Assembly: GCA_947374535.1 (NCBI GenBank)
Contig: CANCCJ010000002.1
Coordinates: 1 to 64,000 of the forward strand
Length of the DNA: 64,000 nucleotides
Reading direction: 5' to 3'
Origin: Comamonadaceae bacterium
GTDB lineage: Bacteria > Pseudomonadota > Gammaproteobacteria > Burkholderiales > Burkholderiaceae
The translations under genes and the position numbers were made by a program. The notes beneath the pieces are model-generated. The model did not search any database and was not told the DNA's origin. It worked only from the letters and a program-made list of their open reading frames with translations. This document shows positions 26,454-36,602 of the stretch, piece by piece. The number at the start of each line of letters is the position of its first letter. Position 1 is the stretch's first letter.

Positions 26454-27436
26454 TTCACTTGGTTCGCAACGGCCCGTCTTATCTGCCCGAGATCGACGCG
26501 TACGTTGACTTCATCACCTCGCGCGGCCACCAAGCCGTGGTGCACGACACGGGGACGACTGTGCCAAGCAATGCGCAAGTGGTGTGGTGGATGTGCGGGC
26601 GCGTGGCCAGCTCTGAGGCTCGCCGCTTAAAAACCGCATTCCATATTCACGAATACGCGTCAGCCTCTGCGCCACCGCACGCGTGGCTCAAAGATTTTGT
26701 CAAACACTGGATGCAGCCCAAACCCGACTACCGCTTGTTTCAAAACGGTTGGGTGCGCGAGCGCATGGGCTTTGACGATGGCGTGCCCTACGCGCTGCGG
26801 GACATGGGCGTGGCACAAGCCTTCTTTGATGCAGCGGCCCCTGCGCTGCCCGAACCTTCGTACGAAGACGATACACCTGCACGCATCCCACCGAACGAGT
26901 TTGATTTGGTCTACTTGGGCGAGATGAACCGCCTGCTGCCCTTTGTGCCGCTGCTACAAAGCATTCATGAGGCAGGCCGCACCTTGCTGCTGGTGGGCGA
27001 TGTGCCAGATGCACTGCGCTCACAACTGACCGCCAGTGTGACGTGCACAGGCCGCGTGCCCCATGCAGAAGTACCACGCCAATTACGTCGTGCACGATTT
27101 GGCTTAAACCTCGTCAGCGACATCGAACCCTACAACCAACAAACCTCCACCAAGCTGCTGGAGTACTGCGCCGTGGGCCTCCCCGTGGTGAGCAACGACT
27201 ACGCATGGGTGCGCTACTTTGCTGCGCACTACCAAGCCAACCTGCACTTGCTAAGCGACGAGCCCGCCAGCTGGCAACACAGCTTTGGGGCTGCGTTGGA
27301 GGCATACCCCTACGTGGTGCCCGATGTACGCGAGCTGGCTTGGCCCAAGCTGCTGGGCAAACTGGCCATTTGGAAACATCTGCACATCGTGCCCGAAACA
27401 CCCAAGCCAAGATCGCCGATAGGCGGTGCACCGTGA
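26447..27436 (+). CDS. Glycosyltransferase (GT-B, family 4-like)
   Basis: A 329-residue divergent GT-B protein. The N-terminal half is unusual (MLIHLVRNGPSYLPEIDAY), but the C-terminal half has FDLVYLGEMNRL, a VTCTGRVPHAEVPRQLRRARFGLNLV segment and TSTKLLEYCAVGLPVVSNDY, which is the nucleotide-sugar-binding region with a conserved Glu. It likely adds one sugar of the exopolysaccharide repeat. ATG 26447 overlaps the preceding stop, and its own stop overlaps the GTG of the flippase gene. Confidence 0.78.
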   Translation: MLIHLVRNGPSYLPEIDAYVDFITSRGHQAVVHDTGTTVPSNAQVVWWMCGRVASSEARRLKTAFHIHEYASASAPPHAWLKDFVKHWMQPKPDYRLFQNGWVRERMGFDDGVPYALRDMGVAQAFFDAAAPALPEPSYEDDTPARIPPNEFDLVYLGEMNRLLPFVPLLQSIHEAGRTLLLVGDVPDALRSQLTASVTCTGRVPHAEVPRQLRRARFGLNLVSDIEPYNQQTSTKLLEYCAVGLPVVSNDYAWVRYFAAHYQANLHLLSDEPASWQHSFGAALEAYPYVVPDVRELAWPKLLGKLAIWKHLHIVPETPKPRSPIGGAP

Positions 27437-28692
27437 GCTGGCGAAAGCACTTAAACCTTAGCAGCACCAGCCGCGTCGTGGCGCTGTCAAGCATGGTGGC
27501 CTTTGCCACGCAAGTGGCGTTTGCGCTGCTCATGCTGCGTTTGTTTACGCCCCAAGAGGTGGGCGAGTTTTCGGTCATCAGCCAAATTGGTTTTTTCTGG
27601 ATGACTTTGGCGTTGGCCCAAGCGCCGTTGGGGCTACTGGCCAATCAAGATTTACCCGCCCACTTAGCCGCTCAGCAAGCTTGGCGCGCCAGCGCTTTAC
27701 GCGGCTTGGGCCTGCTGCCGGTCGCCGGTTTGGCGGTGTGGTTCAGCCAACTCGCCCTGTGGCCCGCCTTGCTATGGGCACTGCTGCTGGCGTTTTGTCA
27801 AATGGGTTGGATGCTGGCACAAAGCCTCACGCTGCGCTTAGGTTCTGGTTGGCAACAAGCCGCTGTGCGTGTGCTGCCTCCGCTCACAGCGGCAACGACG
27901 GCTTTGACGGCTGTGCTGCTAGGTACATCCCTAGGTTGGACGGGCCCCACTTTGGTGTTGTCGGCGCTGCTCGGCTACGCCGTGGGTGCGGCGTGGTTGG
28001 TGCCAGCCTTTCGAACGCAAGGTTCGCACTCAGCGATCGCGACATTTGTTGCCGCAGATGCTGCAGATGCTTCTCAGCGCTTCACCGCGCCACAATCCGA
28101 CCCCCGAACTGCCACGCTGCGCATGGCCCACACCTTGGTCGATGCATTGCTAGCAACGGCCATCATCGTGGTGTGGCAACGCCTTTACGGCGCACAAGAA
28201 ACTGGCTGGATGAGTGCCCTGCTGCGCGTGCTGGGCTTCCTACCCGCGGTGGTGCACATGGCATGGGCACAAGTGGCATTGGCACAAGGCACGCACACCA
28301 ATAACCGCCACGCCGCATTAGCCAACCCTTGGTGGCTGGGACTTGCGGCATTTGCCTGCGTCATCGTGTTGGGCTTGTCATGCGCTTTAGCGCTGCACCA
28401 AGAATGGCTTGACCCGCGCTGGCATGGCGTGTGGCCCTACATCGCGCCACTGGTGCTGTGGCAAGGCAGTGCGTGCTTGTCAGCGGCGTTTAGCCACAGG
28501 CCTTTTCAAACGCAATCAGCCGTGCACTACTCGTGGGCTTGCATGGCACTGGGTGTGCTGCAAGCCTTGGTGCTGTTAGCACCGATGAGTTTGGCGCAGC
28601 CCATCGATGCGGTGCAGCATATGGCTGCTTTTGCGCTGGTTAGCAGCTTGGGGCTGTTGGGGTTGACGGTTTGGATGGCTCGGTTGCGTTAA
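27433..28692 (+). CDS. Polysaccharide flippase-like membrane protein (MOP superfamily)
   Basis: A 419-residue protein with about twelve hydrophobic segments. The N terminus STSRVVALSSMVAFATQVAFALLMLRLFTPQEVGEFS matches Wzx/PST-type flippases, which move undecaprenyl-linked repeat units across the inner membrane. The start is the GTG at 27433, which overlaps the preceding stop codon (GTGA); the upstream in-frame region is inside the previous gene. It is the last gene of the (+) cluster and meets rfbC tail to tail with a 4-bp overlap. No polymerase gene is present in this operon, so polymerisation may use a component encoded elsewhere. Confidence 0.8.
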   Translation: MSWRKHLNLSSTSRVVALSSMVAFATQVAFALLMLRLFTPQEVGEFSVISQIGFFWMTLALAQAPLGLLANQDLPAHLAAQQAWRASALRGLGLLPVAGLAVWFSQLALWPALLWALLLAFCQMGWMLAQSLTLRLGSGWQQAAVRVLPPLTAATTALTAVLLGTSLGWTGPTLVLSALLGYAVGAAWLVPAFRTQGSHSAIATFVAADAADASQRFTAPQSDPRTATLRMAHTLVDALLATAIIVVWQRLYGAQETGWMSALLRVLGFLPAVVHMAWAQVALAQGTHTNNRHAALANPWWLGLAAFACVIVLGLSCALALHQEWLDPRWHGVWPYIAPLVLWQGSACLSAAFSHRPFQTQSAVHYSWACMALGVLQALVLLAPMSLAQPIDAVQHMAAFALVSSLGLLGLTVWMARLR

Positions 28693-29261
28693 TGACGCAA
28701 TCGTGCATCAAACCCAGACTGTGCAAAAGTCAAAGCTGCAACGTCTTTAGCCGCTAGAAGTGGCGCACCTTCTAGCAAATGGAGCGGCCAGTCGATACAA
28801 ATCGCTGGGTCGTTCCAGAGCAAGCTGCGTTCAAACTCTGGTCGGTAGTAGTCTGTCGTTTTGTACAAAAACTCTGCGCTCTCGCTGGTCACCAAAAAGC
28901 CGTGCGCTAGACCTTCTGGTATCCACAGCTGTTTTTTATTTTCAGCCGACAGCTCTAAACCAAACCATTTACCAAATGACTTTGAGCTAGGACGAATATC
29001 CACCGCCACATCAAAAACAGCGCCCTGAGTGACGCGCACCAGCTTGCCTTGCGCATGCTGCACTTGGTAATGCAAACCACGCAACACGCCCTTACTGGAC
29101 TTGCTTTGGTTGTCTTGCACGAACGTGCGTTGCAAACCCGTTGCTTGCTCGAAGTCACGAGCGTTGAAGCTCTCATAAAAGAACCCACGAGCATCGCCAA
29201 AGACTTTTGGCTCTAAAACTAAAACGCCCTCAAGGGGCGTCTGTGTAACTTGATAAGGCAT
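28689..29261 (-). CDS. rfbC: dTDP-4-dehydrorhamnose 3,5-epimerase
   Basis: Cupin-fold epimerase, third step of dTDP-L-rhamnose synthesis. The 190-residue protein has PKVFGDARGFFYESFNARDF, the catalytic His in VLRGLHYQVQHAQGKLVRV, and PEGLAHGFLVTSESAEFLYKTTDYY. Last gene of the rfbB-rfbD-rfbA-rfbC set, only 4 bp after rfbA. It is also the final gene of the long (-) O-antigen operon. Confidence 0.95.
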   Translation of the reverse strand: MPYQVTQTPLEGVLVLEPKVFGDARGFFYESFNARDFEQATGLQRTFVQDNQSKSSKGVLRGLHYQVQHAQGKLVRVTQGAVFDVAVDIRPSSKSFGKWFGLELSAENKKQLWIPEGLAHGFLVTSESAEFLYKTTDYYRPEFERSLLWNDPAICIDWPLHLLEGAPLLAAKDVAALTFAQSGFDARLRH

Positions 29262-29265
29262 GCGT

Positions 29266-30141
29266 TTACTTTAACAAACGCAACAAGTATTGACCGTAAC
29301 CATTTTTGGCCAAAGGTGCCGCAAGCTTTTGCAAAGCGGCGGCATCAATCCACTTTTGGCCAAACGCAATTTCCTCAGGGCAAGCCACCATCAAGCCTTG
29401 GCGCTTTTGCAGCGTACCAATGAAGCTAGCCGCCTCTAGCAAACTGTCGTGCGTGCCTGTGTCCAACCAAGCATAGCCACGACCCATGATTTCTACATTC
29501 AACTGGCCCAGCTCTAAATAACGCTTGTTCACGTCTGTAATTTCTAGCTCTCCTCGGTGTGAGGGCTTCACCGCGGCTGCGATGTCGCATACCTGCTCAT
29601 CGTAGAAATACAAACCTGTGACGGCGTAGTTGCTTTTGGGCTTGACGGGTTTCTCTTCAATACTCAAAGCACGGAACTGTCCATCAAACTCCACCACGCC
29701 ATAGCGCTCGGGGTCGTGCACATGGTAGGCAAACACACTGGCGCCGCTGGTGCGTTGGTCTGCGTTGTGCAGTTGCTTGACCAAGTCGTGGCCATAGAAA
29801 ATGTTGTCGCCAAGCACCAACGCACTAGGGTGATCGGCCACAAAGTTTTTACCAATGATGAAAGCTTGCGCCAAACCATCGGGGCTGGGCTGCACCGCGT
29901 ATTCAATGTGCATGCCCCACTGACTTCCATCACCCAGCAACTCGGTAAAACGGGGCGTGTCTTGCGGGGTGGAAATGACCAACACTTCACGAATACCACT
30001 CAGCATGAGCGTGGTCAGCGGGTAGTAAATCATCGGCTTGTCGTACACGGGCATGAGCTGCTTGCTCACCGCTTGTGTGACGGGGTACAAGCGGGTGCCT
30101 GAGCCGCCCGCAAGGATGATGCCTTTGCGTTGTTCTGTCAT
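29266..30141 (-). CDS. rfbA: Glucose-1-phosphate thymidylyltransferase
   Basis: Makes dTDP-glucose from glucose 1-phosphate and dTTP; first step of the rhamnose route and target of dTDP-rhamnose feedback. The 291-residue protein has [20 protein letters not shown] at 8-27, then [27 protein letters not shown] and [18 protein letters not shown]. Full length for RmlA. Confidence 0.95.
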   Translation of the reverse strand: MTEQRKGIILAGGSGTRLYPVTQAVSKQLMPVYDKPMIYYPLTTLMLSGIREVLVISTPQDTPRFTELLGDGSQWGMHIEYAVQPSPDGLAQAFIIGKNFVADHPSALVLGDNIFYGHDLVKQLHNADQRTSGASVFAYHVHDPERYGVVEFDGQFRALSIEEKPVKPKSNYAVTGLYFYDEQVCDIAAAVKPSHRGELEITDVNKRYLELGQLNVEIMGRGYAWLDTGTHDSLLEAASFIGTLQKRQGLMVACPEEIAFGQKWIDAAALQKLAAPLAKNGYGQYLLRLLK

Positions 30142-30168
30142 ATCAACTTTTCTTTTGATTTTTAAGTT

Positions 30169-31065
30169 TTAAAGTATTTCCGCCAACATGCGGTCTACAC
30201 CCTGCTGCCAAGGCGGCAACACAAGCCCAAAAGCTTGTTGCAGCTTGTGCGTGCACAAGCGTGAGTTAAGTGGCCGCGCGGCTGGCGTAGGGAAGGCAGC
30301 GGTGGGCACGGGGGCCACTTCGGTGACTTTCCAAGCCAACTCGGGGCTGATGCGTTTGGCTTGTTCGATCACATGGCTGGCATAGCCATGCCACGTCGTT
30401 TCACCCGAAGCCACCAAGTGATAGACACCACTGAATGATGGGTTTTGCGTGTTCAACACCCGGCGCAGGGCATGCGCCGTGACATCGGCAATCAGCTCGG
30501 CCCCTGTGGGTGCACCGTGTTGGTCGTCAATGACCGTTAACTTCTCGCGCTCTTGGGCCAAGCGCAGCATGGTTTTGGCAAAGTTGCCGCCGCGTGCGGC
30601 ATACACCCAGCTGGTACGGAATATCAAATATTTGCAGCCGCTAGCCACAATGGCTTGCTCGCCTTCGTGTTTGGTTTGGCCATACACATTCAAAGGGCCA
30701 ACGCCCTCGCCCTCTTGCCTTGCTTGGCTGCCACTGCCTTCAAACACATAGTCGGTCGAGTAATGCACCAGCCATGCGCCCACCTGCGCTGCGGCTTTGG
30801 CCAAGGCTGCGGGCGCTAACGCGTTGAGGCAACGGGCCAGATCTGGCTCTGACTCGGCCTTGTCCACCGCCGTGTGTGCTGCGGCATTGACGATGAAGTC
30901 GGGCTTGTAGGCCAGCACCGTTTGCGCCAGTTGTTCGGGTTGGCTTAAATCGCCGCAATAGTGGGTGCTGTGCCGGTCGAGTGCCAGCACCTCGCCCAAG
31001 GGAGCGAGGCTGCGCTGGAGCTCCCAGCCCACTTGGCCGTTTTTACCTAGGAGCAAAATTTTCAT
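30169..31065 (-). CDS. rfbD: dTDP-4-dehydrorhamnose reductase
   Basis: Final NADPH-dependent step to dTDP-L-rhamnose. The 298-residue SDR has MKILLLGKNGQVGWELQRSL at the start, VNAAAHTAVDKAESEP, HYSTDYVFEGSG and the YGQTKHEGEQ catalytic Tyr-Lys pair. ATG 31065 follows the rfbB stop by 8 bp; the longer frame to 31101 would overlap rfbB. Confidence 0.95.
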   Translation of the reverse strand: MKILLLGKNGQVGWELQRSLAPLGEVLALDRHSTHYCGDLSQPEQLAQTVLAYKPDFIVNAAAHTAVDKAESEPDLARCLNALAPAALAKAAAQVGAWLVHYSTDYVFEGSGSQARQEGEGVGPLNVYGQTKHEGEQAIVASGCKYLIFRTSWVYAARGGNFAKTMLRLAQEREKLTVIDDQHGAPTGAELIADVTAHALRRVLNTQNPSFSGVYHLVASGETTWHGYASHVIEQAKRISPELAWKVTEVAPVPTAAFPTPAARPLNSRLCTHKLQQAFGLVLPPWQQGVDRMLAEIL

Positions 31066-31073
31066 ATTGGGCC

Positions 31074-32135
31074 TTAAGCGCCGTATTGCTGACCCACCCA
31101 CTGGCGATAAGCCCCACTGGTCACGCCCTCAACCCATGCTTGGTTTGCCAAATACCACTGCACGGTTTTGCGAATGCCGGTTTCAAACGTTTCTTTGGGC
31201 TTCCAGCCTAGCTCGCGCTCGATCTTGCGGGCATCTATGGCGTATCGGCGGTCATGGCCGGGACGGTCTTTGACATAGGTAATTTGCTCGGCATAGCATT
31301 TGCCATCTGCTCGGGGCCTCAACTCGTCGAGCACAGCGCACAAGGTGTTGACCACCTCAAGGTTTGACTTTTCGTTCCAGCCGCCGATGTTGTAGGTCTC
31401 GCCCACTTTGCCAGCTTCTAGCACGCGGGCAATGGCGCGGCAGTGGTCTTCGACATACAGCCAATCGCGCACTTGCTGACCATCACCATAAATGGGCAGT
31501 GGTTTGCCAGCCAAGGCGTTGAGCAACACCAAAGGAATCAGTTTTTCTGGAAAGTGATAAGGCCCGTAGTTGTTGCTGCAGTTGGTGGTCAGCACAGGCA
31601 GACCATAGGTGTGGTGCCAGGCGCGCACGAGGTGGTCACTGGCGGCCTTGCTGGCAGAGTACGGGCTGTTGGGCTCGTAGGTTTTTGTCTCAGTAAACGG
31701 TGGGTCAGTGGGCGAGAGGGTGCCATAGACCTCGTCGGTCGACACATGCAAAAAGCGGAAAGCTTGTTTGTCGGCTTCTGCCAACGCTTGCCAATAAGCG
31801 CGCACGCTTTCTAGCAAGTTGAATGCGCCCATCACGTTGGTTTCAATAAAGTCACCTGGGCCATGTATGGACCTATCCACATGGCTTTCAGCCGCAAAGT
31901 TCAGCACAGCGCGGGGCTTGTGCTCGGCTAGAAGCTGGGCCACCAAGGCACGATCACCAATATCGCCTTGCACAAACACATGACGCGGGTCACCTTGAAG
32001 GGCTTTGAGGTTTTCTAAGTTGCCTGCGTAGGTGAGCTTGTCTAGGTTGATCACCGTTTCGTTTGACGACGAAAGCCATGTGTGAACAAAATTACTGCCG
32101 ATAAAACCGGCGCAGCCTGTGACGAGGATGGTCAT
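31074..32135 (-). CDS. rfbB: dTDP-glucose 4,6-dehydratase
   Basis: NAD-dependent dehydratase giving dTDP-4-keto-6-deoxyglucose. The 353-residue protein has [28 protein letters not shown], the STDEVYG segment with the Asp-Glu catalytic pair, [15 protein letters not shown] with Tyr-x3-Lys, and [20 protein letters not shown] 32135 overlaps the stop of the O-antigen-ligase-like gene (ATGA). Confidence 0.95.
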   Translation of the reverse strand: MTILVTGCAGFIGSNFVHTWLSSSNETVINLDKLTYAGNLENLKALQGDPRHVFVQGDIGDRALVAQLLAEHKPRAVLNFAAESHVDRSIHGPGDFIETNVMGAFNLLESVRAYWQALAEADKQAFRFLHVSTDEVYGTLSPTDPPFTETKTYEPNSPYSASKAASDHLVRAWHHTYGLPVLTTNCSNNYGPYHFPEKLIPLVLLNALAGKPLPIYGDGQQVRDWLYVEDHCRAIARVLEAGKVGETYNIGGWNEKSNLEVVNTLCAVLDELRPRADGKCYAEQITYVKDRPGHDRRYAIDARKIERELGWKPKETFETGIRKTVQWYLANQAWVEGVTSGAYRQWVGQQYGA

Positions 32136-33451
32136 TTATTTACTTCCAACATATGTTCGTTTGGTGCTTTTGAACCCATCAGGTCAAGTGACTTAGGCGC
32201 CAAAAAGATCAACAAAATTAACAGGGTGAAATGCCCTTCCTCCATGTCAATCATCATGGAGTTGGTAGTGATACTGAGCATGAATAAAAACACAAACATG
32301 ACCAGCCCAATGCGCTGCACCTCGTCTGTCTTGCCCCATGCCACGCGGCACGCTTGGGCGAAGATGGCCAAATACAAGGCCAAGCCCACCACACCTTTGG
32401 TTGCCAACATATAAAGATATTCGTTGTGTGGGTTGCCCCAGTTATAGGTCGCCCATGACTGCGGCGTCACCTTGAGCGTGGTGGCAGCCGCTTGATAGGC
32501 CTCTGTAAAACCTATGCTTCCCACCCCCACCCACCAGTTGCTTTGCTTGATCGCTTCCCACGCCGTGGCTGCGTATTGCATACGCACCGAAAGCGAGCCA
32601 AGCACGTTGGCCGAACGCTCTTGCGGGGTCATCGCCACATATTGGCCAAACTCAACCACCGCCAACCCCATACGTCGGTGAACCACATCGGAAGTAGCCA
32701 CCACGCCAATCACACCTGCAACAACCAACAACAGCAACCATTTGTATTTGCCTACAAACAAACGCTTGGCATTTAACAGCCCCCAAACCCCAAAGCCAGC
32801 AGCCAAAAGCAGCCAACCCGTGCGGCGCTCGCTGGCCAAAAACAAAGAAGCCACTAGCAAAACCAACGGCACAGCCACACGCCACGCCAACTGCGGGCGC
32901 ACCATCCACATTTGAGCCAGAACAAATACCAAGCCCACCAGCGCCTGCCCATACATATGCGACATGTGCGACATACGCATGTGCCCTGTTGTGAAATATT
33001 GACCCTGTGACACTTGCCCCGTTAAGGTGAATAACAAGTTCAAGCTGCCCAACACCAAAACACTCGCAGCAAAGGTCCAAAACGCCACACGCGCCACGCG
33101 TGGATTAACAAATACAGCCCACAGCACCACCACAAAACCAAGCGTACGCATGTCATGCAACAAGGCTTTTAAGGAGGCACCAAAGCCAAATCCGGCCAAC
33201 AAATTTGTGTACACATCCCACGCACACAGCGCGAGCACCAAGCCCAAAAACAACTTTGTATCTGGCTCTACCACTTGATTGCTTTTATAAAACTCATACC
33301 AAGCAAACGGGGCTAACAGCACAAGTCCCAATACAGCTATGTTCGTGAAGGCCACTGATGTGAACAAGGCCACACCAAATAAGCAAACCACGGCCCACGT
33401 CACATTCATGGCCCATGATGTGTAGGGTGTTGTCGTTGTTGTATCAGTCAT
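32132..33451 (-). CDS. O-antigen ligase-like membrane protein (WaaL/Wzy family)
   Basis: A 439-residue protein with ten or more hydrophobic segments and a large loop late in the protein containing [18 protein letters not shown] near residue 340, the conserved His region of the Wzy_C/WaaL family. An Arg in [10 protein letters not shown] and another in [11 protein letters not shown] are typical active-loop residues. A separate Wzy candidate sits at 43820-44956, so this one is more likely the ligase that joins O antigen to lipid A-core, or a polymerase for the second glycan. It overlaps both neighbours by ATGA. Confidence 0.8.
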   Translation of the reverse strand: MTDTTTTTPYTSWAMNVTWAVVCLFGVALFTSVAFTNIAVLGLVLLAPFAWYEFYKSNQVVEPDTKLFLGLVLALCAWDVYTNLLAGFGFGASLKALLHDMRTLGFVVVLWAVFVNPRVARVAFWTFAASVLVLGSLNLLFTLTGQVSQGQYFTTGHMRMSHMSHMYGQALVGLVFVLAQMWMVRPQLAWRVAVPLVLLVASLFLASERRTGWLLLAAGFGVWGLLNAKRLFVGKYKWLLLLVVAGVIGVVATSDVVHRRMGLAVVEFGQYVAMTPQERSANVLGSLSVRMQYAATAWEAIKQSNWWVGVGSIGFTEAYQAAATTLKVTPQSWATYNWGNPHNEYLYMLATKGVVGLALYLAIFAQACRVAWGKTDEVQRIGLVMFVFLFMLSITTNSMMIDMEEGHFTLLILLIFLAPKSLDLMGSKAPNEHMLEVNK

Positions 33452-35397
33452 CGTTGGGTCGTACTCATTTGGTTTTTAGCTAAGTGCACCCAGTCCACCA
33501 CATCGCCATCGGGCTGGTATCCAGGCACTAAATCTTTGAGTTGACTTCGAATCCAAGGCACATCATTGGCATTTAACGCTAGGTCTAATGTCGCCAATTT
33601 GCTTTGCAAATTACCCCAAGTCAAAAAGTCTTCATGCGCCTTCATGATACGGGTATGACTGGTAGGCAATGGGTTGTCGCCAATTAGCAGCTCTTCGTAC
33701 AGCTTTTCGCCGGGGCGCAAACCGGTTACTTGTATTTCTATATCGCCATTTGGGTTGGCATCGTCCTTCAGAGCCAAGCCCGACAGCTCAACCATGCGCT
33801 TGGCTAAATCGATGATTTTCACTGGCTCGCCCATGTCAAGCACAAACACATCGCCGCCACTGGCCATGGCACCGGCTTGTATGACCAGCTGCGCCGCCTC
33901 GGGGATGGTCATGAAATAGCGGGTGATACGCTCATCCGTCAGGGTGATGGGGCCATCGTCTTTGATTTGTTTGCGAAAGAGGGGAACGACCGAGCCAGAT
34001 GAGCCCAACACATTTCCAAACCGCACCATGCTGAAGCAGGTTTTGCCACCCGCTTCTTGCATGGCCGCTGCCTGCGCTTGCAACACCATTTCAGCCAATC
34101 GCTTGCTGGTACCCATCACATTGGTGGGGCGCACAGCCTTGTCGGTGCTGATCAATACAAAGTCGCTTACACCGTGTTTTGCCGCCAGCGTGGCTGCATT
34201 AAGAGTTCCGAGGACATTATTTTTCACACCTTCAGCTGGGTTGTGCTCTACCAGCGGCACATGCTTGTAGGCTGCAGCGTGGTAAACCGTGTGGGGCTTC
34301 CATGTACATAGGATTTCATCCATGCGCGCTTCATCGCGCACATTGGCCAATAAAGGCACCAGCGACAAAGGCACCCCAGCAGCCGCCATTTGGTCTTGCA
34401 GCTCTTGCCCTATGGCGTAAAGAGCAAATTCGGACAGTTCGACCAGCAGCAACGCTGATGGCGACAGTTGCAAAATTTGTCGACACAGCTCTGAACCTAT
34501 TGAGCCACCAGCCCCAGTGACCATCACAACCTTGCCAGTGACATTTTTAGCCAGCATGGCACGGTTGGGGGACACGGGGTCGCGGCCTAGTAGGTCTTCA
34601 ATGTCCAGCTCGCGCAAATCACTCACATGCACACGACCTTCAGCCAAGTCAAGCAAGCCGGGTAGTGTGCGCACCTGCACGTGGGCGGCACGTACGGCTT
34701 CTAATATTTCGTTACGACGCGAACGCGAGGCAGACGGAATGGCCAAATAAACCTGAGTAATTTGCTCACTACTGACCACGCCTAATAAATTTTCAGGGTC
34801 ATGAATTTTCAAGCCATTCAGCACCTGGCCATGCAAACGATCGTCGTCATCTAGATAGCCCACCAGCACCACCTCGGGACTTGTTTTAAGCGCTGCGGCT
34901 AGTTGCCTCCCGGCTGAGCCAGCACCATAAATCAGCACGCGGGGCAGCACCAGCCTAGCCAATCGCCCCTGATAAAAACCGCCGAGCCATAGGTGTCCCA
35001 ATGCCCGAGAAAACGCCACACCCAACAACACAAAAATAGGCTGTAGTACCCCCACAGCTCGGGGCACCCCAGACACAGACACCACCGTAAATACGACCGC
35101 GTAAAGCAGGCCATAAACACTAACTGCTTTTAATATGCTAAGTAAAGCAGACAAGCCTGAATACCTAAAAATAGCGCGGTACAAACCGAGCGTAATGAAT
35201 ACAGGCAGCGCCAAAACCACACTCACTACAAACGCTACGCTGTGCGCTAGTGACCATACTGACCAGACTTCTAAGCGCAAACTAAACGCTAGCCAAACAC
35301 TGACCAAACACAACACCACATCAAACGAAAGCGCAATTGCGCGCTTGGCAGGGCGCGAAAAATCCAACAAGTAATCGGACGTGGTTTTTAAAGGCAT
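33448..35397 (-). CDS. WbpM/PglF-like UDP-GlcNAc 4,6-dehydratase
   Basis: A 649-residue membrane-anchored nucleotide-sugar dehydratase of the FlaA1/CapD family. The first about 125 residues hold four transmembrane helices. A CoA-binding-like Rossmann domain follows (VLIYGAGSAGRQLAAAL). The catalytic SDR begins at VVMVTGAGGSIGSELCRQI near 290, with HAAAYKHVPLVE, STDKAVRPTNVMGTSKR holding the Met-x3-Lys triad, and TGLRPGEKLYEEL. It makes UDP-4-keto-6-deoxy-GlcNAc for the PLP aminotransferase encoded next. Overlaps that gene by 10 bp. Confidence 0.9.
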   Translation of the reverse strand: MPLKTTSDYLLDFSRPAKRAIALSFDVVLCLVSVWLAFSLRLEVWSVWSLAHSVAFVVSVVLALPVFITLGLYRAIFRYSGLSALLSILKAVSVYGLLYAVVFTVVSVSGVPRAVGVLQPIFVLLGVAFSRALGHLWLGGFYQGRLARLVLPRVLIYGAGSAGRQLAAALKTSPEVVLVGYLDDDDRLHGQVLNGLKIHDPENLLGVVSSEQITQVYLAIPSASRSRRNEILEAVRAAHVQVRTLPGLLDLAEGRVHVSDLRELDIEDLLGRDPVSPNRAMLAKNVTGKVVMVTGAGGSIGSELCRQILQLSPSALLLVELSEFALYAIGQELQDQMAAAGVPLSLVPLLANVRDEARMDEILCTWKPHTVYHAAAYKHVPLVEHNPAEGVKNNVLGTLNAATLAAKHGVSDFVLISTDKAVRPTNVMGTSKRLAEMVLQAQAAAMQEAGGKTCFSMVRFGNVLGSSGSVVPLFRKQIKDDGPITLTDERITRYFMTIPEAAQLVIQAGAMASGGDVFVLDMGEPVKIIDLAKRMVELSGLALKDDANPNGDIEIQVTGLRPGEKLYEELLIGDNPLPTSHTRIMKAHEDFLTWGNLQSKLATLDLALNANDVPWIRSQLKDLVPGYQPDGDVVDWVHLAKNQMSTTQR

Positions 35398-36593
35398 GCT
35401 TTGCTCATCACCAACTGAATTGCCTCACACGTTTTTTTTATTTCGAATTCTGTAAGAGTTGGGTGAACCAAAAACATCAGCGACGTTTCGCCCAACTCTT
35501 TGGCAACTGGCAGACGTACCGAAGGGCGCCAGCCCGTGCTATCAAAAGCTTTTTCTAAATAAACCTCTGAGCAAGACCCCTGGAAACAAGGCACACCTTG
35601 CGCATTGATTTCTTCTACGATCCGGTCTCGCGTCCAGCCATCTGCCAAAAAGGCAGGCTCGACATAGGCGTAGCATTTGTAATGCGCATGCTCGCAACCA
35701 CTACCGGCACAGGCACCTGAGCAGCTTGCGCATTTCACAGTTGGCACGCGTAGCGTTACAAACCGCGCACACGTATCCCAAATAGCCCGTGCGTTACGCT
35801 TACGTGCAGCGGCCCACTCGGGCATGCGACGCAACTGAATACGTCCAATCACGGCCTGCATTTCCAGCATGCGCCAATTGGTGCCAAAGCTTTCGTGCAG
35901 CCATCTGAAACCCGGCGCGTGCTGCCGTTCGTACACCGCCTCGTAACTCTTGCCATGGTCCTTGAACGACCACATGGCACGCCACAGCGATTCGTCATTC
36001 GTAGTGACCATGCCGCCCTCGCCACCGGTGGTCATGATCTTGTCTTGGCAAAAACTCCAAGCCCCCACATGCCCGATGCTGCCCACAGGTTGCCCCTTAT
36101 AGCGGGCACCGTGCGCTTGCGCGCAATCCTCGATCACTTTCAAGCCGTGCAGCGCGGCCAGCGCCATGATCGGGTCCATATCGCAAGGCCAGCCCGCCAA
36201 ATGCACACAAATAACGGCCTTGGTACGTGGCGTTAAAACTGCTGCGATGGTACGTGCCGATATATTCCCAGAATCAGCCTCCACATCGGCAAACACAGGC
36301 ACAGCCCCCGCATTGACCACACACGAAATCGACGCAATGAACGTGCGTGGCGTCACTACCACCTCGTCGCCTGGCCCAATTCCCAGAGCCTTCAGCGCCA
36401 CATCCAGCGCAAGCGTGCCGTTTGCAAGAGCCACGGCATAGTTGGTGCCACACCAAGCCGCAAACTCTTTTTCAAACTCGCGTGTCTCAGTGCCTGTCCA
36501 ATAATTGACCTTGTTGGACATCACCACGCGGTGCACTGCATCTGCTTCTTCAGTGGTAAAACTGGGCCAAACAGAAAAAGGGGTATTCAACAT
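35388..36593 (-). CDS. DegT/DnrJ/EryC1-family sugar aminotransferase (PglE-like)
   Basis: A 401-residue PLP enzyme that would aminate the 4-keto sugar made by the WbpM-like dehydratase. The PLP lysine is K185 in FCQDKIMTTGGEGGM, preceded by the VIEDCAQAHGARY acid-binding strand. It carries an unusual cysteine- and histidine-rich insert at residues 288-307, C-x2-C-x3-C-x4-C-x6-C with H302 and H304, which looks like a metal-binding loop absent from textbook PglE and ArnB. The linked PglD-like acetyltransferase and PglC-like transferase point to UDP-N,N'-diacetylbacillosamine or a close relative. Confidence 0.88.
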   Translation of the reverse strand: MLNTPFSVWPSFTTEEADAVHRVVMSNKVNYWTGTETREFEKEFAAWCGTNYAVALANGTLALDVALKALGIGPGDEVVVTPRTFIASISCVVNAGAVPVFADVEADSGNISARTIAAVLTPRTKAVICVHLAGWPCDMDPIMALAALHGLKVIEDCAQAHGARYKGQPVGSIGHVGAWSFCQDKIMTTGGEGGMVTTNDESLWRAMWSFKDHGKSYEAVYERQHAPGFRWLHESFGTNWRMLEMQAVIGRIQLRRMPEWAAARKRNARAIWDTCARFVTLRVPTVKCASCSGACAGSGCEHAHYKCYAYVEPAFLADGWTRDRIVEEINAQGVPCFQGSCSEVYLEKAFDSTGWRPSVRLPVAKELGETSLMFLVHPTLTEFEIKKTCEAIQLVMSKACL

Positions 36594-36602
36594 CTTGAGT
36601 TT

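Noticed and set aside
27043..27432. N-terminal extension of the flippase frame
   Set aside because: It lies inside the preceding glycosyltransferase gene in another frame; the GTG at 27433 overlapping the stop explains the start.
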